Notes under the pieces: model-generated
The model's database searches: none
Told to the model about the DNA's origin: nothing
Seen by the model: the letters and a program-made list of their open reading frames with translations, nothing else
Translations under genes and position numbers: made by a program
Source of the DNA: Acarospora socialis
Taxonomy: Eukaryota; Ascomycota; Lecanoromycetes; Acarosporales; Acarosporaceae
Assembly: GCA_025617375.2 (NCBI GenBank)
Contig: JAMYGW020000001.1
Span: 3,534,001-3,598,000 of the forward strand
Length of the DNA stretch: 64,000 bases
Direction of reading: 5' to 3'
Part shown: piece by piece, positions 21,020 through 32,500 of the stretch
Numbering within the stretch: position 1 is the first letter of the stretch
Layout: every line of letters begins with the position of its first letter

Positions 21020-21714
21020 GAATTTCGGGGTTCGGGTATCTGGACGATGTGTGGCATCGATATGGTGGGCTGGGATGTGTCGATATTAGGGGGCGTTGGA
21101 TCATTAACCTAGGCGGACTGGCTGGGGGAAACCGAGGGCTTGGATACCAGAGTACTGACCTTGTTGACATAATCGATCATACAATCTACCTTCTAATACT
21201 ATAATCATACATTTATGCCGCTGGTTCAGAGCGCAGGAATCGGTCACCGTCCGACAAGGACAGCTCTTACCAGCATCCATACGAGAAAGCGGGCCGTTTC
21301 CATTTCATATAACTTAGAATGTAACTAAGGAGTTCTGGAGACGCAACTTCCTCGACCCGTGGCAGCAAAGCCATGTCAACGATACCGACCCTCTCTCTCT
21401 CCCTCCCGTCCCACCACTCCACACACCAAGCAAAACCAGCATACAGCTTTCGAAAACGAACCACCTCTCCCATCCAGCCTTCCACAGAACCAACCACCTA
21501 CGCTCGCAACGATGATAGGCGGTGTAGGCTTTGAAGGACAGCGCCGGACTAGTTCCCAGCCAGGAGCGCGGAGGAGAGCACGGAAAACAGAGCGAACCGA
21601 AGGAGCAAGGAGCAATCTGAAGACTCCACCGGGTCCTGTCTCTCCCTTCGAACCCCCTCCCCTCTCTTACAACCCCAAACCCACCAACCAAGGACCTTAG
21701 AAGAAACAAAGAGT
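21020..21714. other. Convergent intergenic region
   Basis: About 0.7 kb between the 3' ends of the F-box gene and the deaminase-like gene. The right half is C-rich on the plus strand. Short open frames here show no family resemblance. Nothing else seen. Confidence 0.35.
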
Positions 21715-23450
21715 TCAAGCTCCCCCCATCAACCGCCTCAACATCAGCACCTCATGCTTCGTCACAAACACCCCCTCCCCACTTCCCGTCGCCCCCCCAT
21801 CCCCTACCCCACCAGCACACCCTTCCCCATCACCATCCCCAGAACCACCCGCCGACGACCCAGCCATCTCCAGCGCGTCCACCAGATCCCGCACCTTGCC
21901 TCCCTCCCATCCGCCATTGGCGTCCGTCCAGAAGACGCGCTTGACCCCGACGGCCTGCATGTACGCGATGCAGCGGTAGCAGGGACGGGAGGCGCCGACG
22001 GAGGCGAGGGGGTGGGATGCACGGTCGGTGGCGGTTTGTCTAGGTTGATGAGAGGCGGGAGAGGAGGGGAGGGTTGGGGTTGTGAGCTCGTCGTGGAGGG
22101 AGGTGGGTGAGGTTGCGGATGGTGGATTTTCGGGCGAGGGGCTGGCGGTGGAGGTCGTGGTGGGGGGGTTGGGACTGTTGTGGAGTTGCGGCTGAGATTG
22201 GGGGGGTAGCTTTTTTCGGCCGAGACGGGCGACGTAGAGATCTGCGCCTTTGAGGTGGGGGGATTGAGTTCTTTGCGAGACGGTGAGGGAGCTGGACCCG
22301 GTGCGACGGTGAGGGATGAGCATGGTCTGTGGAGGTTGAGGTGGTTGTCTTTCTCCTTTGTGCTTCGGTCGGGCCTGTGCGCTTGTCAGACTGGTCAGAC
22401 TCAGGGCTAACTTGAGGCAGTCCTGGGATACTTGCCGCAGGCTTGGAAGCTTCTATTCCGATTGACTTCTGAGTTGACTGCGTGGAGCTGCCTTCCTGAG
22501 TGGAATTCGTTCCAGTTGCATCTAAGCATGTCACTGCTTTGCCAGCTCCACTGGATTCCTCAACTATTTCATCCTCATGTTGTCGTGCTTGTTCAATCAG
22601 TCCGTGAACGTGATGACGGCCACAACTTTGACCCTCGTGATGACACCGACCGGACTCCTGAACTCGGTCTTTCTCGCCACTCTCCGACATTGGCATGGCC
22701 TGCAGGTCCCCTCTCTCCTTCCGCCTTGCCTTCTCGCTCCCCTTGTCGTTGTCGGCCACCTCCTTGCCCTTGCCCTTGCTCTTGTCCACCGCATTGATCC
22801 TCAACCCCTTCACCCCGCTTCCATTGAACGCCCCACACGCCACCCTGTCCTCTCGCCTTACCGACGCAGTCACCCTCGCTCCTGGACCCTCCGCGCTGCT
22901 GCTGCTGCTGCTCGGCCGCGGCGCAGACGGCCTCGACGTACGCTTTGAGCCCGCGTAGCCGTAGCCGCCGTTTACCACGACCCGGTAGTTTGAAGCACGG
23001 TTTTTGCAACGACCGGGCCGAGCGCGCGGGCGCGGGCGCCGCCAGGGTGGCGGACTGCGACAGCGCGGAGTGGATGGCCATCATCTCCGAGTGCATGGAG
23101 AGCGGCGTGTTGGCCAGATGGCCCCCTCCTCTTCCGCCACCACTGGCGGACATCTCGAAGGGAGTGAAAGTCCCCGCGGCTTCGTGACTCTTCAAACGTG
23201 CGTCCGGCTGACTGGGCGATTCCTTCCTCTGCCGCTTCTGCTTCAGCTCCGCGATGGCCGCGCCGTTGGTGGTGGAGGCGAGACGGCCGGTCTTGAGCGC
23301 CCCGCCGTTGAAGCCGGGCCGGTAGTCGTTGTAGCCTTGGCCGATGACTTTGCCGCCGCGGACGATGATGCTGCCGTGCCGGTAGTGGAGCGGGGATTTG
23401 GTGGCTTGCTCGAGGCAGAGGGAGAGGTAGGAGTCGGTGCGGGGAGACAT
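21715..23450 (-). CDS. Cytidine/deoxycytidylate deaminase-like zinc protein
   Basis: Member of a fungal deaminase-fold family. The 5' part (23450 to ~22870) encodes YLSLCLEQATKSPLHYRHG, IIVRGGKVIGQGYNDYRPG, the zinc/proton-shuttle motif MHSEMMAIHSAL (His120-Ser-Glu122) and SLQKPCFKLPG. The 3' part (~22330-21715) encodes HLKGADLYVARLG, the second zinc motif RPCYRCIAYMQAVGVKRVFW and VFVTKHEVLML at the end. The two halves lie in different frames, joined through a low-complexity Gln/Ser/Lys-rich middle with a third open frame (~22850-22390), so one or two short introns must lie there. A donor near 22857 and a short intron ending near 22391 are candidates, but I could not fix either. Substrate unknown: tRNA, nucleotide and biosynthetic deaminases share the fold. 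Confidence 0.7.
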
Positions 23451-24306
23451 TGTTATTTTGGGTTCTGGACTTGAGATTCAATGGTTTGATTGGAGAGAAG
23501 ATGATCAGATGGTACAGGCGAAGGGGCAGAAGCGGTTTGTGTTATCCTTTGCTGGGCTTTCGAGTTGGTGGTAGATGGGTGATGGTTGTACGAAGTCCTT
23601 TTCGCGTGAGGTTGGTCCTTGAGTCACAGAGGCTGGGCCTGGTACCGCACTCACGATATAGTAAAATCATCAATTACATTTCCACTATCAGGTACACTGT
23701 TACGCTTGTCTGGACAGTAGCATGAAAATACATGCACAGTTGTTCAACTACTTACTATTGAAGCTGAGGTGGAAAAGTGCACTGAATCCTTTGTAGGAAG
23801 TAGGTCGAGCTCAATATGTATCTACTTCGATTGTGCGCTCAGGGTGGTTGCCCTCAAGCAACGCCCAGCTATGTACAATTGATCGTTCGTAGGCTCAACC
23901 CTATTATTGGGACGCAGGGTGCGGTACTGTACACACATGTACATGAGTTTCTTCACACCGAATGTGAGATAGCACAGACTCGAGATGCTCGCTGGAAATG
24001 CAAAGAATCACCATGCCCACCGTCCCATGCAGTCGTGAGCGAGAACACGTTAGACAGCTGAAGAAATAACGCGTGTGCTATCAACAAGCGCCATCGGCCG
24101 TAACACATAGGGCCTGTTGACCAACCCACAGCGAGCAGATCGCCGACACGTCGACCATTGATTATTACCCGAACGGAGCAGAAGGAAAAAGATGGCTCCC
24201 GAGGTCAAAGAAGTCGGCTCCTTTGAGGCTTGCTCCCAGAACCAGGGGAAGAATGCATTTCTTGTGTCGCTGTAAAACTTTTATCATCCGAAAAGCGTTA
24301 GGAGCA
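23451..24306. other. Intergenic region
   Basis: About 0.85 kb between the start of the deaminase-like gene and the 3' end of the kinase gene. No gene, RNA or repeat supported. Confidence 0.35.
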
Positions 24307-27152
24307 TCAATCATCAAACTGTGCATTATTAAACACTCCATCCTCGCTGACACCGGTCTTGAGGACGCCGCTCATGCGATCCCCCCTACTTTGACTTCGG
24401 TCCAGTCCTTCGCCCCACTCGTCATCTTCTTTCTCATCCTCTTCCATACGTTCCAGCTCATTGGACTTGAAGTGATCATGGATGGAGCTCTCGTCCACGA
24501 AGGTGAACCCTTTGAAGTTGGCTTGCATGCCTGGTGACAAAGGTGTTGATGCAGGCATGGCACCTGCCGCAAGTGCTAAGGCGCGGGCGTTAAGGGATTC
24601 CGAGTTCTGTAGAGCGTTGGTGAATTCGGGATCGAAGTTGGACGTATCAAGGACTGATTTTAGTTTAGGTTTGAATGGTGGAACGATGTTCTTCTTGCTC
24701 AGCGCGACCCAATCTATGTCAGAGAAAAATGCATGGGCTTTCAACTCTTCCGCATCATCAACGGCTCCCAGTCGATGTTTTGGATTTCGGTTCAGCAATC
24801 CTTTCACAAAGTTCCGACCTTCAGTGCTAAGAGCATCCCGGGGAAAGCGGACCTTGCCAAACGCAATGTTTTTGTACATCTGCTGCGTATCCTCGGCGTA
24901 GAACGGGCTCCATCCACAGCACATCTCAAAGACAAGAACGCCCAACGACCAAAAGTCCACCATCTTGGTATAGCCATGTTCGTCCAGCAGAACTTCTGGG
25001 GCTAAATATTCCGTGGTGCCGCAGAAGGTGTTCGTCGTGTCATTCTTGGTGAGGTTAGCTTTGGAGAGGCCAAAGTCACAGAGCGCAATGTGTCCATTCG
25101 CGTCAAGTAGGATGTTTTCTGGCTTAAGATCTCGATAGACGATGTCATGTTGGTGAAGGTGTTGCAGCGCAAGAATGAGCTCAGCTATGTAAAACTTTGC
25201 TCGGCCTTCGTTGAAGCGCCCTTCTTTCTGCAGATGCCAGAACAACTCGCCACCGGACATGTAGTCGGTTACTAAATAAAGGTCGGTAGGGGTTTGAAAA
25301 GAAAACTTCAAACCGACGATGAATGGAGAGTCAGCCATTGCCGTTCGAACTAAGATATTGCGTTCTCCGAGCGTATGCGCAACCTCTTTCTTCTGCACAA
25401 TGACTTTCTTTTGGAGAACTTTCATTGCATAGATCCGCTGAGTATCCTTCTTTCGAACCTGATAGACTTGGCCGAACGTTCCTAGCAGTAGTGTCAGCTC
25501 CGCAACTCCTACGATGCTAGGCCATGATCTTCCTTACCTTTGCCGATAAGCTTCAAGATTTGGAAGTCCTCGGGCCCGAAATGTTTCTTGTCTGTCTTTT
25601 GAAACTTCATCTGAAGCCGTATCTCTCCGGACACTGATTCCTGCTCGTTACCTCTTGCTCCAAGCTTGAACCACCCTTCCATTCTGCTGTCATCTTCCTT
25701 CAGATTTGGGTGTAAGCGGAGATGACCCAGGAAAGCTTCTTGGATTGAACGATCATAGACGTAGATATCGATATCAGAATCCTTGCCAATCACGTCGCTA
25801 TTTTAAAGGTCAGCTTGTGGCGAAGATCTCGGGAACAAGGGGGCTGACAAGACAGCGTCGTGGTCCCATTTCGGATTGGTGAATTGTCTCACGCCCTTCA
25901 CATCTCGAGGGTCTGATGAACTGGCTGTGCTACTCTGTCTGCTCTTCATTGGTATGGCTACTGGTCTTCCCATATCGCTACCGGAACGCCGTATCGGGAC
26001 TCCTCCAACGCCATCGTCCTTGTTAAGTCCCTCCTCCCGGTCCATATCAACCTCCTGCACTCGCGGTCCTTTCGATATGTACTCGTTCCACTCGAACACG
26101 CATACCACATATGGATCATAGCTTGGTCGTAGACCTTTTGCCTCTAATATCTTGACCGACAGCTTTCCTCGAGGCGGGCCTACGGGCGCACTTGAGTTTG
26201 GGGGGTTTGTTGTAGCTCCTCCGGCAGCGGTGGCCTTCTGTATGGTGCCGTCATTGTTCGTTGCGTTTGATAGACTTGAGGGCGCAGGTTTGGGGGGCGG
26301 TGCGTGGCTTTGCTTGTCCAAGTCGTTGGACAACGCTCTCGGGGTTTGCGGGGGGGTGCTCTTCATCCGCGGCATTACAGCCGCGCCCTCAGTCAGCTTG
26401 ATGTTCTCGAGATGGGAAGACAGAGACAACAGCGCAGACGAAGCGAAAGCACCAGAGGTTGGGGTAGTGGGTGTGGTCGATGGATAGCGCATAGTGGGAT
26501 TCGAAAGATGTGCAGCGTGGACGGAGGAGCTTGTAGTGATGCTGGTCAAAGGGGTGAGACCAAACGTCTGTCGGCGTGTTCCCAATGAAAGAGCTTCCGC
26601 AGACAAGACCCGTAGCCTTATTGGACGACCAGTCACATCACCCGAGCCATCGCCACCACCAGATCCACCATCGAGACCTGAGTCATACCATGTCTCGTTA
26701 TGAATGGAGGAAGGAGATGAGATTGGCGGCGTGGGATATGCGACGGGTCGGTCATGGCCGAGGAGCTCTCCCGATGGTGGCTTCTCTAGTCGCTCGTGTG
26801 GCAACAGCATGGGAGAGAAGTTTTCCTCGCTGAAGTGCTCGCTGGGCGAATATGATGCCGTGGGAAGTGGCGCCTCCAGCCCCTCCGGTGCGCGATGATG
26901 TTCAGGCCGATGGCTCACGAAACCCACATCCACCGCTGAAGAAGAAAGGGCCGGGTGCTCCAGTGTGCTTGGGGTTGTAGCAGAAGGTGTACGAACCTGT
27001 CCGAAATAGCTGTGCAATATGCCCGGCAATCGCTTGTCCGATAGGTCTGGGTGCGGCGTGGCGAAGCCCGGTGGCGTCGAACCATTCGAGCCCACGTTTT
27101 CGAGGCCATTATCGTCTTCCGTTCGGCTGACAGGGTCATCAGTCTCAGCCAT
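24307..27152 (-). CDS. SCH9: AGC-family Ser/Thr kinase with C2 domain (Sch9/Sck-type)
   Basis: Nutrient- and TORC1-responsive kinase controlling growth, stress resistance and lifespan in fungi. Exons 27152-25849, 25797-25538 and 25481-24307 give 912 residues. Introns are 25848-25798 (51 bp, donor GTCAGC) and 25537-25482 (56 bp). The N-terminal ~360 residues are Ser/Thr/Pro-rich. A C2 domain follows (GKLSVKILEAKGLRPSYDPYVVCVF ... DVIGKDSDIDIYVYD). The kinase domain starts near residue 512, with glycine loop GKGTFGQV, Lys541 (YAMK), catalytic YRDLKPEN, DFG and activation loop TFCGTTEYLAPE. The C-terminal AGC tail has a turn-type site (ASTPLSP) and hydrophobic motif NFKGFTFVDES. Start chosen at 27152 (MAETDDP); the upstream in-frame stretch is hydrophobic and unlike the family. 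Confidence 0.93.
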
Positions 27153-27859
27153 GACCAGCAGAACAACACAGATTTCAATGAGTTGTGAGACAAGGAACTC
27201 GATCAAAGTGCGTGATATGTGCAGAAGTATGAAAGGTTCAGCTTCAAACACATGTCCGGCGATAGTAAAATATCAATTTAGTCATGTCAGATGAGGGGTG
27301 GTTGACTGAGTAAGAGAGGCAGCGGCGCTGGTGTAGTGATGAGTGATGAGTGATAGGTCTCACGTCACCAGACGCGAAGTGAATAAAAGCAGTGGCCTGT
27401 TGAGTGGTCGCGCCGAAGAAAAGCTTCATCTAGAACCATTTTTAGAAAGCTTTAGAACACAGCTTGCTTCGGCCCGACATTGCTCCCTTCAAGCGACCAA
27501 GATGAGGTAATCGAGAAATAACTTAGCATGTGAAACACCCTTTCCCATCACGCATGAGTCCCTGAATACTTTTAAGGTAAACTTATCTTTTATACGGTCG
27601 ACAAGGAAAAGAAAACACTAAGATAAGGTACCTGATTCATAGCCGCAAATAACGGAAGATATAGATTTCAATCGAGATCAGAGAAGGACCCGGAGTGCTT
27701 GTACCACATGCAATGCATCAAGAACCTCGAAGGGAAAGCATAACCACCACAACTTGCACATGCACACGATCGCAAGGGGAAAAACAAGTCGTAGGCAGGA
27801 ACAGCACCATACGGACCAGGGTGATATGTCTTAGAACAGATAGGACAAATGTTCCGAGC
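27153..27859. other. Upstream region of the kinase gene
   Basis: About 0.7 kb; promoter and 5' UTR of the Sch9-like gene plus the 3' side of the next minus-strand gene. A direct GATGAGTGATGAGTGATAGG run lies near 27340. No other structure is clear. Confidence 0.35.
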
Positions 27860-28300
27860 TCACCTGTGCATCATTGCCTGCCGCAAAAGATCCGCCGCTG
27901 CGTGAGGGTTGACCCCGTCGTGCGTGGAACCCATACCCGACGAACGTCTCGAGTTCCCGCCCAGAAGGCCGCGGTGTACAGGAGTTGTAGTCCCTGGGGT
28001 CCTCACCGCCGTGGCCAGACTCGGCGTCGTCGAACTCGGCGATTTGTAGCAGATCGGGCGAGGCGTGGAGTTGTGTCGCGAGCGTTGGGGAGTCAGGACT
28101 GCGGGAAGGTCGACATTGGTCGAGGCGTGGCTGTCGGCGGTGGGTTGTCGAAGGTTGGATTGGTATGGGGCAGCATGCGTGGCATACGTCTCTTCTGATG
28201 TCGGAAGATGATTATGATTATTATGACTGTGGAAAATGTGGTGAGGATGATCCGAGGTGACGGGAGGGGTACGGTCGGATATGAATTGAGATTCTGTCAT
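27860..28300 (-). CDS. Small disordered protein, hypothetical
   Basis: Not recognised. The frame encodes about 146 residues from MTESQFISDRTPPV. It is rich in His, Ser, Thr and Pro (HPHHIFHSHNNHNHLP), with a more ordered end (GSTHDGVNPHAAADLLRQAMMHR). Composition and codon pattern look more protein-like than the antisense frame. The stop codon (TGA) is part of CACAG|GTGAGC, a good splice donor, so the true C-terminus may lie in a further exon that I cannot identify. An alternative start lies eight codons upstream (28324). No neighbour suggests a role. Confidence 0.42.
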   Translation of the reverse strand: MTESQFISDRTPPVTSDHPHHIFHSHNNHNHLPTSEETYATHAAPYQSNLRQPTADSHASTNVDLPAVLTPQRSRHNSTPRPICYKSPSSTTPSLATAVRTPGTTTPVHRGLLGGNSRRSSGMGSTHDGVNPHAAADLLRQAMMHR

Positions 28301-29639
28301 TTGTGTTTCTCTTCGCCGAAGCACAACCTTAACACCAAGGTAAATTTCTGTAGTTGGCCGACTTTCTCAGTTGGCGCAAACCTTCCTGGCCTATCCACCG
28401 GGAGAAGCGTCTTGAACGGTGGAATTGTATATGGAAAGTACGAATAATAATCCGTCAGCCAACTGAAGGAACAAACGATCGCAAATAATCGACTCCTCCG
28501 GCGGTCGCAATCTTGCTTGTATCCAAACTCTTTCTCTGATCAATCCTATATTCCTCGCAGCTCTGCTGCTATTGCTGCTGCTGACGGAGTTTCGCACTAT
28601 CTTATATTCTCCGGCCCTAACACTCGTGGACGGTGGGACTGTAAACTGAAGCAACTTTACCGCGCTGCAGTCTGCCTCTCCATACGACTCTGGAAATCAT
28701 AGGGCAGAATAAGAGAAGAGAAATGTTCGGGTCAGGGAAGGACATTAGAAAGATATGCCGTCACTTCAGCAGGATCTGGAGAGTCTAAGGAATAGTCAGC
28801 CCGCTGTGGCGATCTACAGCTACTTATGTACTTCCCTGTACTCTACGGGCGTCCTTGAGGGCTGTACGACCACCAAGATGCCAAGGAGCCGCTGACTGGA
28901 AGATATGACTGCGTACATGCAAAAGGTCGATGCTCCCAATCTCCAATCTATATATACATCACGATACCCATCGAAGTATACTCACGGGAGAGGCGCAGGT
29001 TACGTTTGAATTGGAGCGGAAGAAGAGGAGGAATATGAAGGGATGAGCTGAAGTAGCCTGATATATGTCGAGTGGGCGACACGTATTATTTCCGGGCGAC
29101 AGCCAGCGCATCAGACAGGCAACTATCGCATATAGCAGGTACTCCTCTCCACACACGGACGAGTACTCGTACTTGTACTCTTATGGCACAGCCCTCGATG
29201 TCGCCTCGGCTTCACCGCTTCTTTGCTGCCACAGCTGCTGCTGCAGCAGCGTCGCATTCTTTCCTGACAGTGACAGATCTGCAGGTAATCCTAGATCTGT
29301 CGCGAGGTGATGGAATTGTAAAGGTCCGAACGCCGGCCCTTCCCGTTTTGCGGCACGGTTCGATGTCTTTGTCGGGGGGGAAATCTCGTGCATCATGCCG
29401 TGCAGACCCTGCATCCTGGGTACTCTCCTACCAAGATGTTTCGATTTCCGTTCTTGGTTTAGGCATGACGGGCAGGTGCAGTGGTGAGCCGCAAATCCAA
29501 CACGGAACACTTTCCAATCCCCGAGAAGGTATACACATACGCTGTATAGAAGCCCCCAATCATCTCAGATTACAACACCGGAGATTCCTCCTCGAAGGAG
29601 AAGTGTGAGGGTGTGTAATAATAGAACTAGTAATGCCTA
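28301..29639. other. Intergenic region
   Basis: About 1.3 kb. It contains CTG/CAG-rich runs near 28560-28590 and 29225-29255 and a GAGTACTCGTACTTGTACTC motif near 29160. A plus-strand open frame at 29072-29608 has poor, repetitive composition and no family resemblance, so I do not call it. Confidence 0.35.
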
Positions 29640-30690
29640 ATGCGTCAAGATATTCGAGTGAAGGTAAATTTACAGGCTGATATTTACCCTGAAATGTAGC
29701 CCTCCATTTGCTATATAGGGTTGTGCTTCTGCCCTTAATAATAGTACTGACCAGTCACTCGATGATATCATTTATCAGAGACACTTGTCATATAGCGAGA
29801 TTTTCACGATCTATGACATCTAGATCCAAGACTCTACCACGGTTAGCAACAGCTGTGATGGATTGGATTGCTGAGAACACCCCCCATGGTCCTCCGTCAT
29901 TGCATCATCTATTGCGACAACACCAGCCAAACCAGAATTCGAATCTGTGTACACAGGGCAAGCTAACTACTCCCCCCCCAACCAAATAAGCTTGTGCGGA
30001 CAGCCACGTTTTACCCCTACAATATGTAACCCGTCCCCGTTCGATTCATATCTGCGATCGACGATCGGATTATCGCCAATCCTCCGACTTGTCACTTGTG
30101 ATGGAATCCTACAAGAACACGTACAACAGGTAGTACTCATCAAAAAGCAATATAATGTTACCATGCCAACTGGTAGGCCGATAACACATGATTGCAAGCC
30201 ACGCCATGTCAGTGTCCGCCAAATCAGTCACGATATAAGGGACGTCCAACTCCATCTTCTGATGGCGTAATATTCTGGAGGACTTCATGCCTTGTAACAC
30301 TGTACTCCGTTCTGAGTAGAGATCCAGAAAGCTCTACTCAACCCTCATTGAGGTGGGCACGTGGGTTAACCCAATGCTCCATAGATGGACATCCTTTCGC
30401 AGGATAGGAGGAACATTATCAGAACCAAGCCATTAGAAACGCAGCCATTCGAACAACAAGCCTTTAGAAGTCGTCTAGGTTACTGCATTTAGCATTTGGT
30501 TGATCAGCATTCATTATTGTTGTGATCGTAGATGAGAATGTTTTAGGTAGTCCATCCCAGACGTATGACGCTAGAAGGGATAACTATTCCCTCTTAGGTT
30601 TAGACGACTGTCTCTAGACACTAGCCTTTAATGGATTAGGGAGTGCGTCGCGAATTTGATGATTGCGAGGCAACAGACTGATATTTAGGC
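29640..30690. other. AT-rich gene-free block
   Basis: About 1 kb noticeably richer in A/T than its surroundings, with many stop codons in all frames. Around 30430-30475 a GCC(A/T)TT(A/C)GAA-like motif occurs three times at ~17 bp spacing. A weak inverted pair (TCGTCTAGGTTA near 30474, TAGGTTTAGACGA near 30597) is present. It could be a decayed repeat, but I cannot assign it to a family or define its ends. Confidence 0.3.
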
Positions 30691-30720
30691 TTGTCAATAT
30701 CAGCTTATACATTAAGCACA

Positions 30721-32500
30721 ATGGCTCGAAGACCTCGGGCAGCCGCGCAAGCTGCCGCTGCTTCTATCAGTATGGATCCAAATGAACTCGATCCTGTCGA
30801 ACTCCAACTGCGCGTGCGACCGATAGCTAACAACCTAACTCAGGCACTCCAACACCACAACTGCCTGAAGCTTCCGACGAAGACATGGTCGACGCTCCGG
30901 GTTCAGGTCCGTCAACACCACAGGTGGGAGAAGATATCGATGTTGAGGATGAGGAGGATGTTCTGGAAGATGAAGAGGAAGAGGCCGGCACACCCGCACG
31001 GAATTCCGAAGTAGCCTCGAGGCCTTCTACACCGGCACGAGGACAATCCTCCATACCTCGGAAACGCCGACTAGGACGCCCTCCAAAAAACAGACCCCCG
31101 GGCTGGGATGCGCCTGACGAGCATGGTGATGGAGCGTCAGATGTTGCGACACCGCGGAGACGCGGGGGTTGGCGCGGCCGTGGCTTTGGGGGTGGCAGAT
31201 GGGGTAGACCAAGGGGCGGACCTTCACACGTGACTCAAGCCCCTCTCGATAAAGAGGGTAAGATTCTCGACATCATCGGGGACGAGGTCTCCCTACCTGA
31301 GGATGCGGAAGGCGAGACGAAAGTGGATACAGACGGCCATTTACTAGGCGGACGAGAGTATCGCGTCAGAGTCTTCACAATACTTGGCCGGGGAGAGCGG
31401 TTATACATGCTGTCCACGGAGCCCGCGAGGTGCATTGGGTTCCGCGATAGCTACCTGTTCTTCCAGAAGCACAAACAACTCTACAAGATCATCATCGACG
31501 ACGCAGCCAAGCGAGACTTGATCAGCCGGGAGATAATACCGCATTCGTACAAGGGCAGAGCGATAGGGGTTGTGACAGCACGTTCGGTTTTCCGGGAGTT
31601 TGGCGCAAAGATTGTGATCGGGGGGAAGAAGATTATCGATGACTACCAGGTAGCAGAAGCGAGAGCGAATGGGGACGTGGAAGGAGAGTTGGCTGTCCCC
31701 GAAGACAAACTTCCAGCATCAGGGGAGATATACGACAAAAATCGATACGTGGCCTGGCATGGAGCGAGCAGTGTCTATCATTCGGGAGCGCCAAGTGTAC
31801 CCATGCCCAACGGCAAGGTCGTCGACGGCAAGAAAAGGAAGGTGATCGTTACCGGTGTCAACTGGATGTTTGAACACGCAAGAGAGGCCAGGTTTGCGAA
31901 CTCTTTGCTTACAACCAAGACTGTACTAACGCGCGTACTCCTAGTCGGTTCAACTCAACCCTTGCGAGTGCTCGACGCCAGAACTTAGATGGCTTCTACG
32001 ACCCTCATACCAACATCATGCAGTACCCCAAAACCATGCAACCGACACATGCCCGCTGGGAACAGCTCCCGGCTCCGGCGGCCGCATCCAAAGCTCTACG
32101 CGCATCAAGCGACGGAGCTAATGGAGCTCTGATCAATGGCGCCGTCAACCACGACAACGACCACGAGATGGATGATGGTGACCAAGAACAGGAAGCGGAG
32201 ACGATCTTCCCGCCAGTCCGACCCCTCTACTCGCGGAACTTTCTGATAGTCGACACCCACTTCGTCGGCCCTTCCATATCCGATCTCGGCGTGCCCGGTC
32301 CGGACGGCGACGTTGTCGGCATCGAGCACCACGGTCTTACAGACGTCCCGGACGATGTTCTATCGGAGCTACCGCGTGATTGCCTCAAGGCGTTCGTCGA
32401 GGCCAGAGACGAGGAGCTGAAGTGGAAGAACGGCTGGGGCACGGAGGCTGAAAACGGGCTTAGGGCTAGGTTCAATGTTGATTATAATCTGTCGGGGTGA
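30721..32500 (+). CDS. RSC7: Chromatin-remodelling complex subunit RSC7/Swp82 family
   Basis: Subunit of RSC/SWI-SNF-type chromatin remodellers; nuclear. Exons 30721-30769, 30844-31891 and 31945-32500 give 550 residues. Intron 1 (30770-30843, 74 bp) has donor GTATGG and branch GCTAAC; intron 2 (31892-31944, 53 bp) has a CTAAC branch. The N-terminus is acidic (DIDVEDEEDVLEDEEEEAG), followed by an AT-hook-like KRRLGRPPKNRPPGW and an Arg/Gly-rich patch. The conserved core includes GGREYRVRVFTILGRG, LYMLSTEPARCIGFRDSYLF, YKIIIDDAAKRDLI, IPHSYKGRAIGVVTARSVFR and FYDPHTNIMQYPKTMQPTHARWE. That last block spans the second splice and confirms the frame. The first exon is short but gives an in-frame, phase 1 join. 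Confidence 0.92.

Noticed and set aside
27695-28198. Plus-strand 167-codon frame
   Set aside because: Antisense to the small disordered minus-strand gene. Its Arg-rich composition is typical of a shadow frame.
29072-29608. Plus-strand 178-codon open frame
   Set aside because: Composition is repetitive (Ala run from a CTG/GCA tract), there is no family resemblance, and no splice or promoter context supports it.
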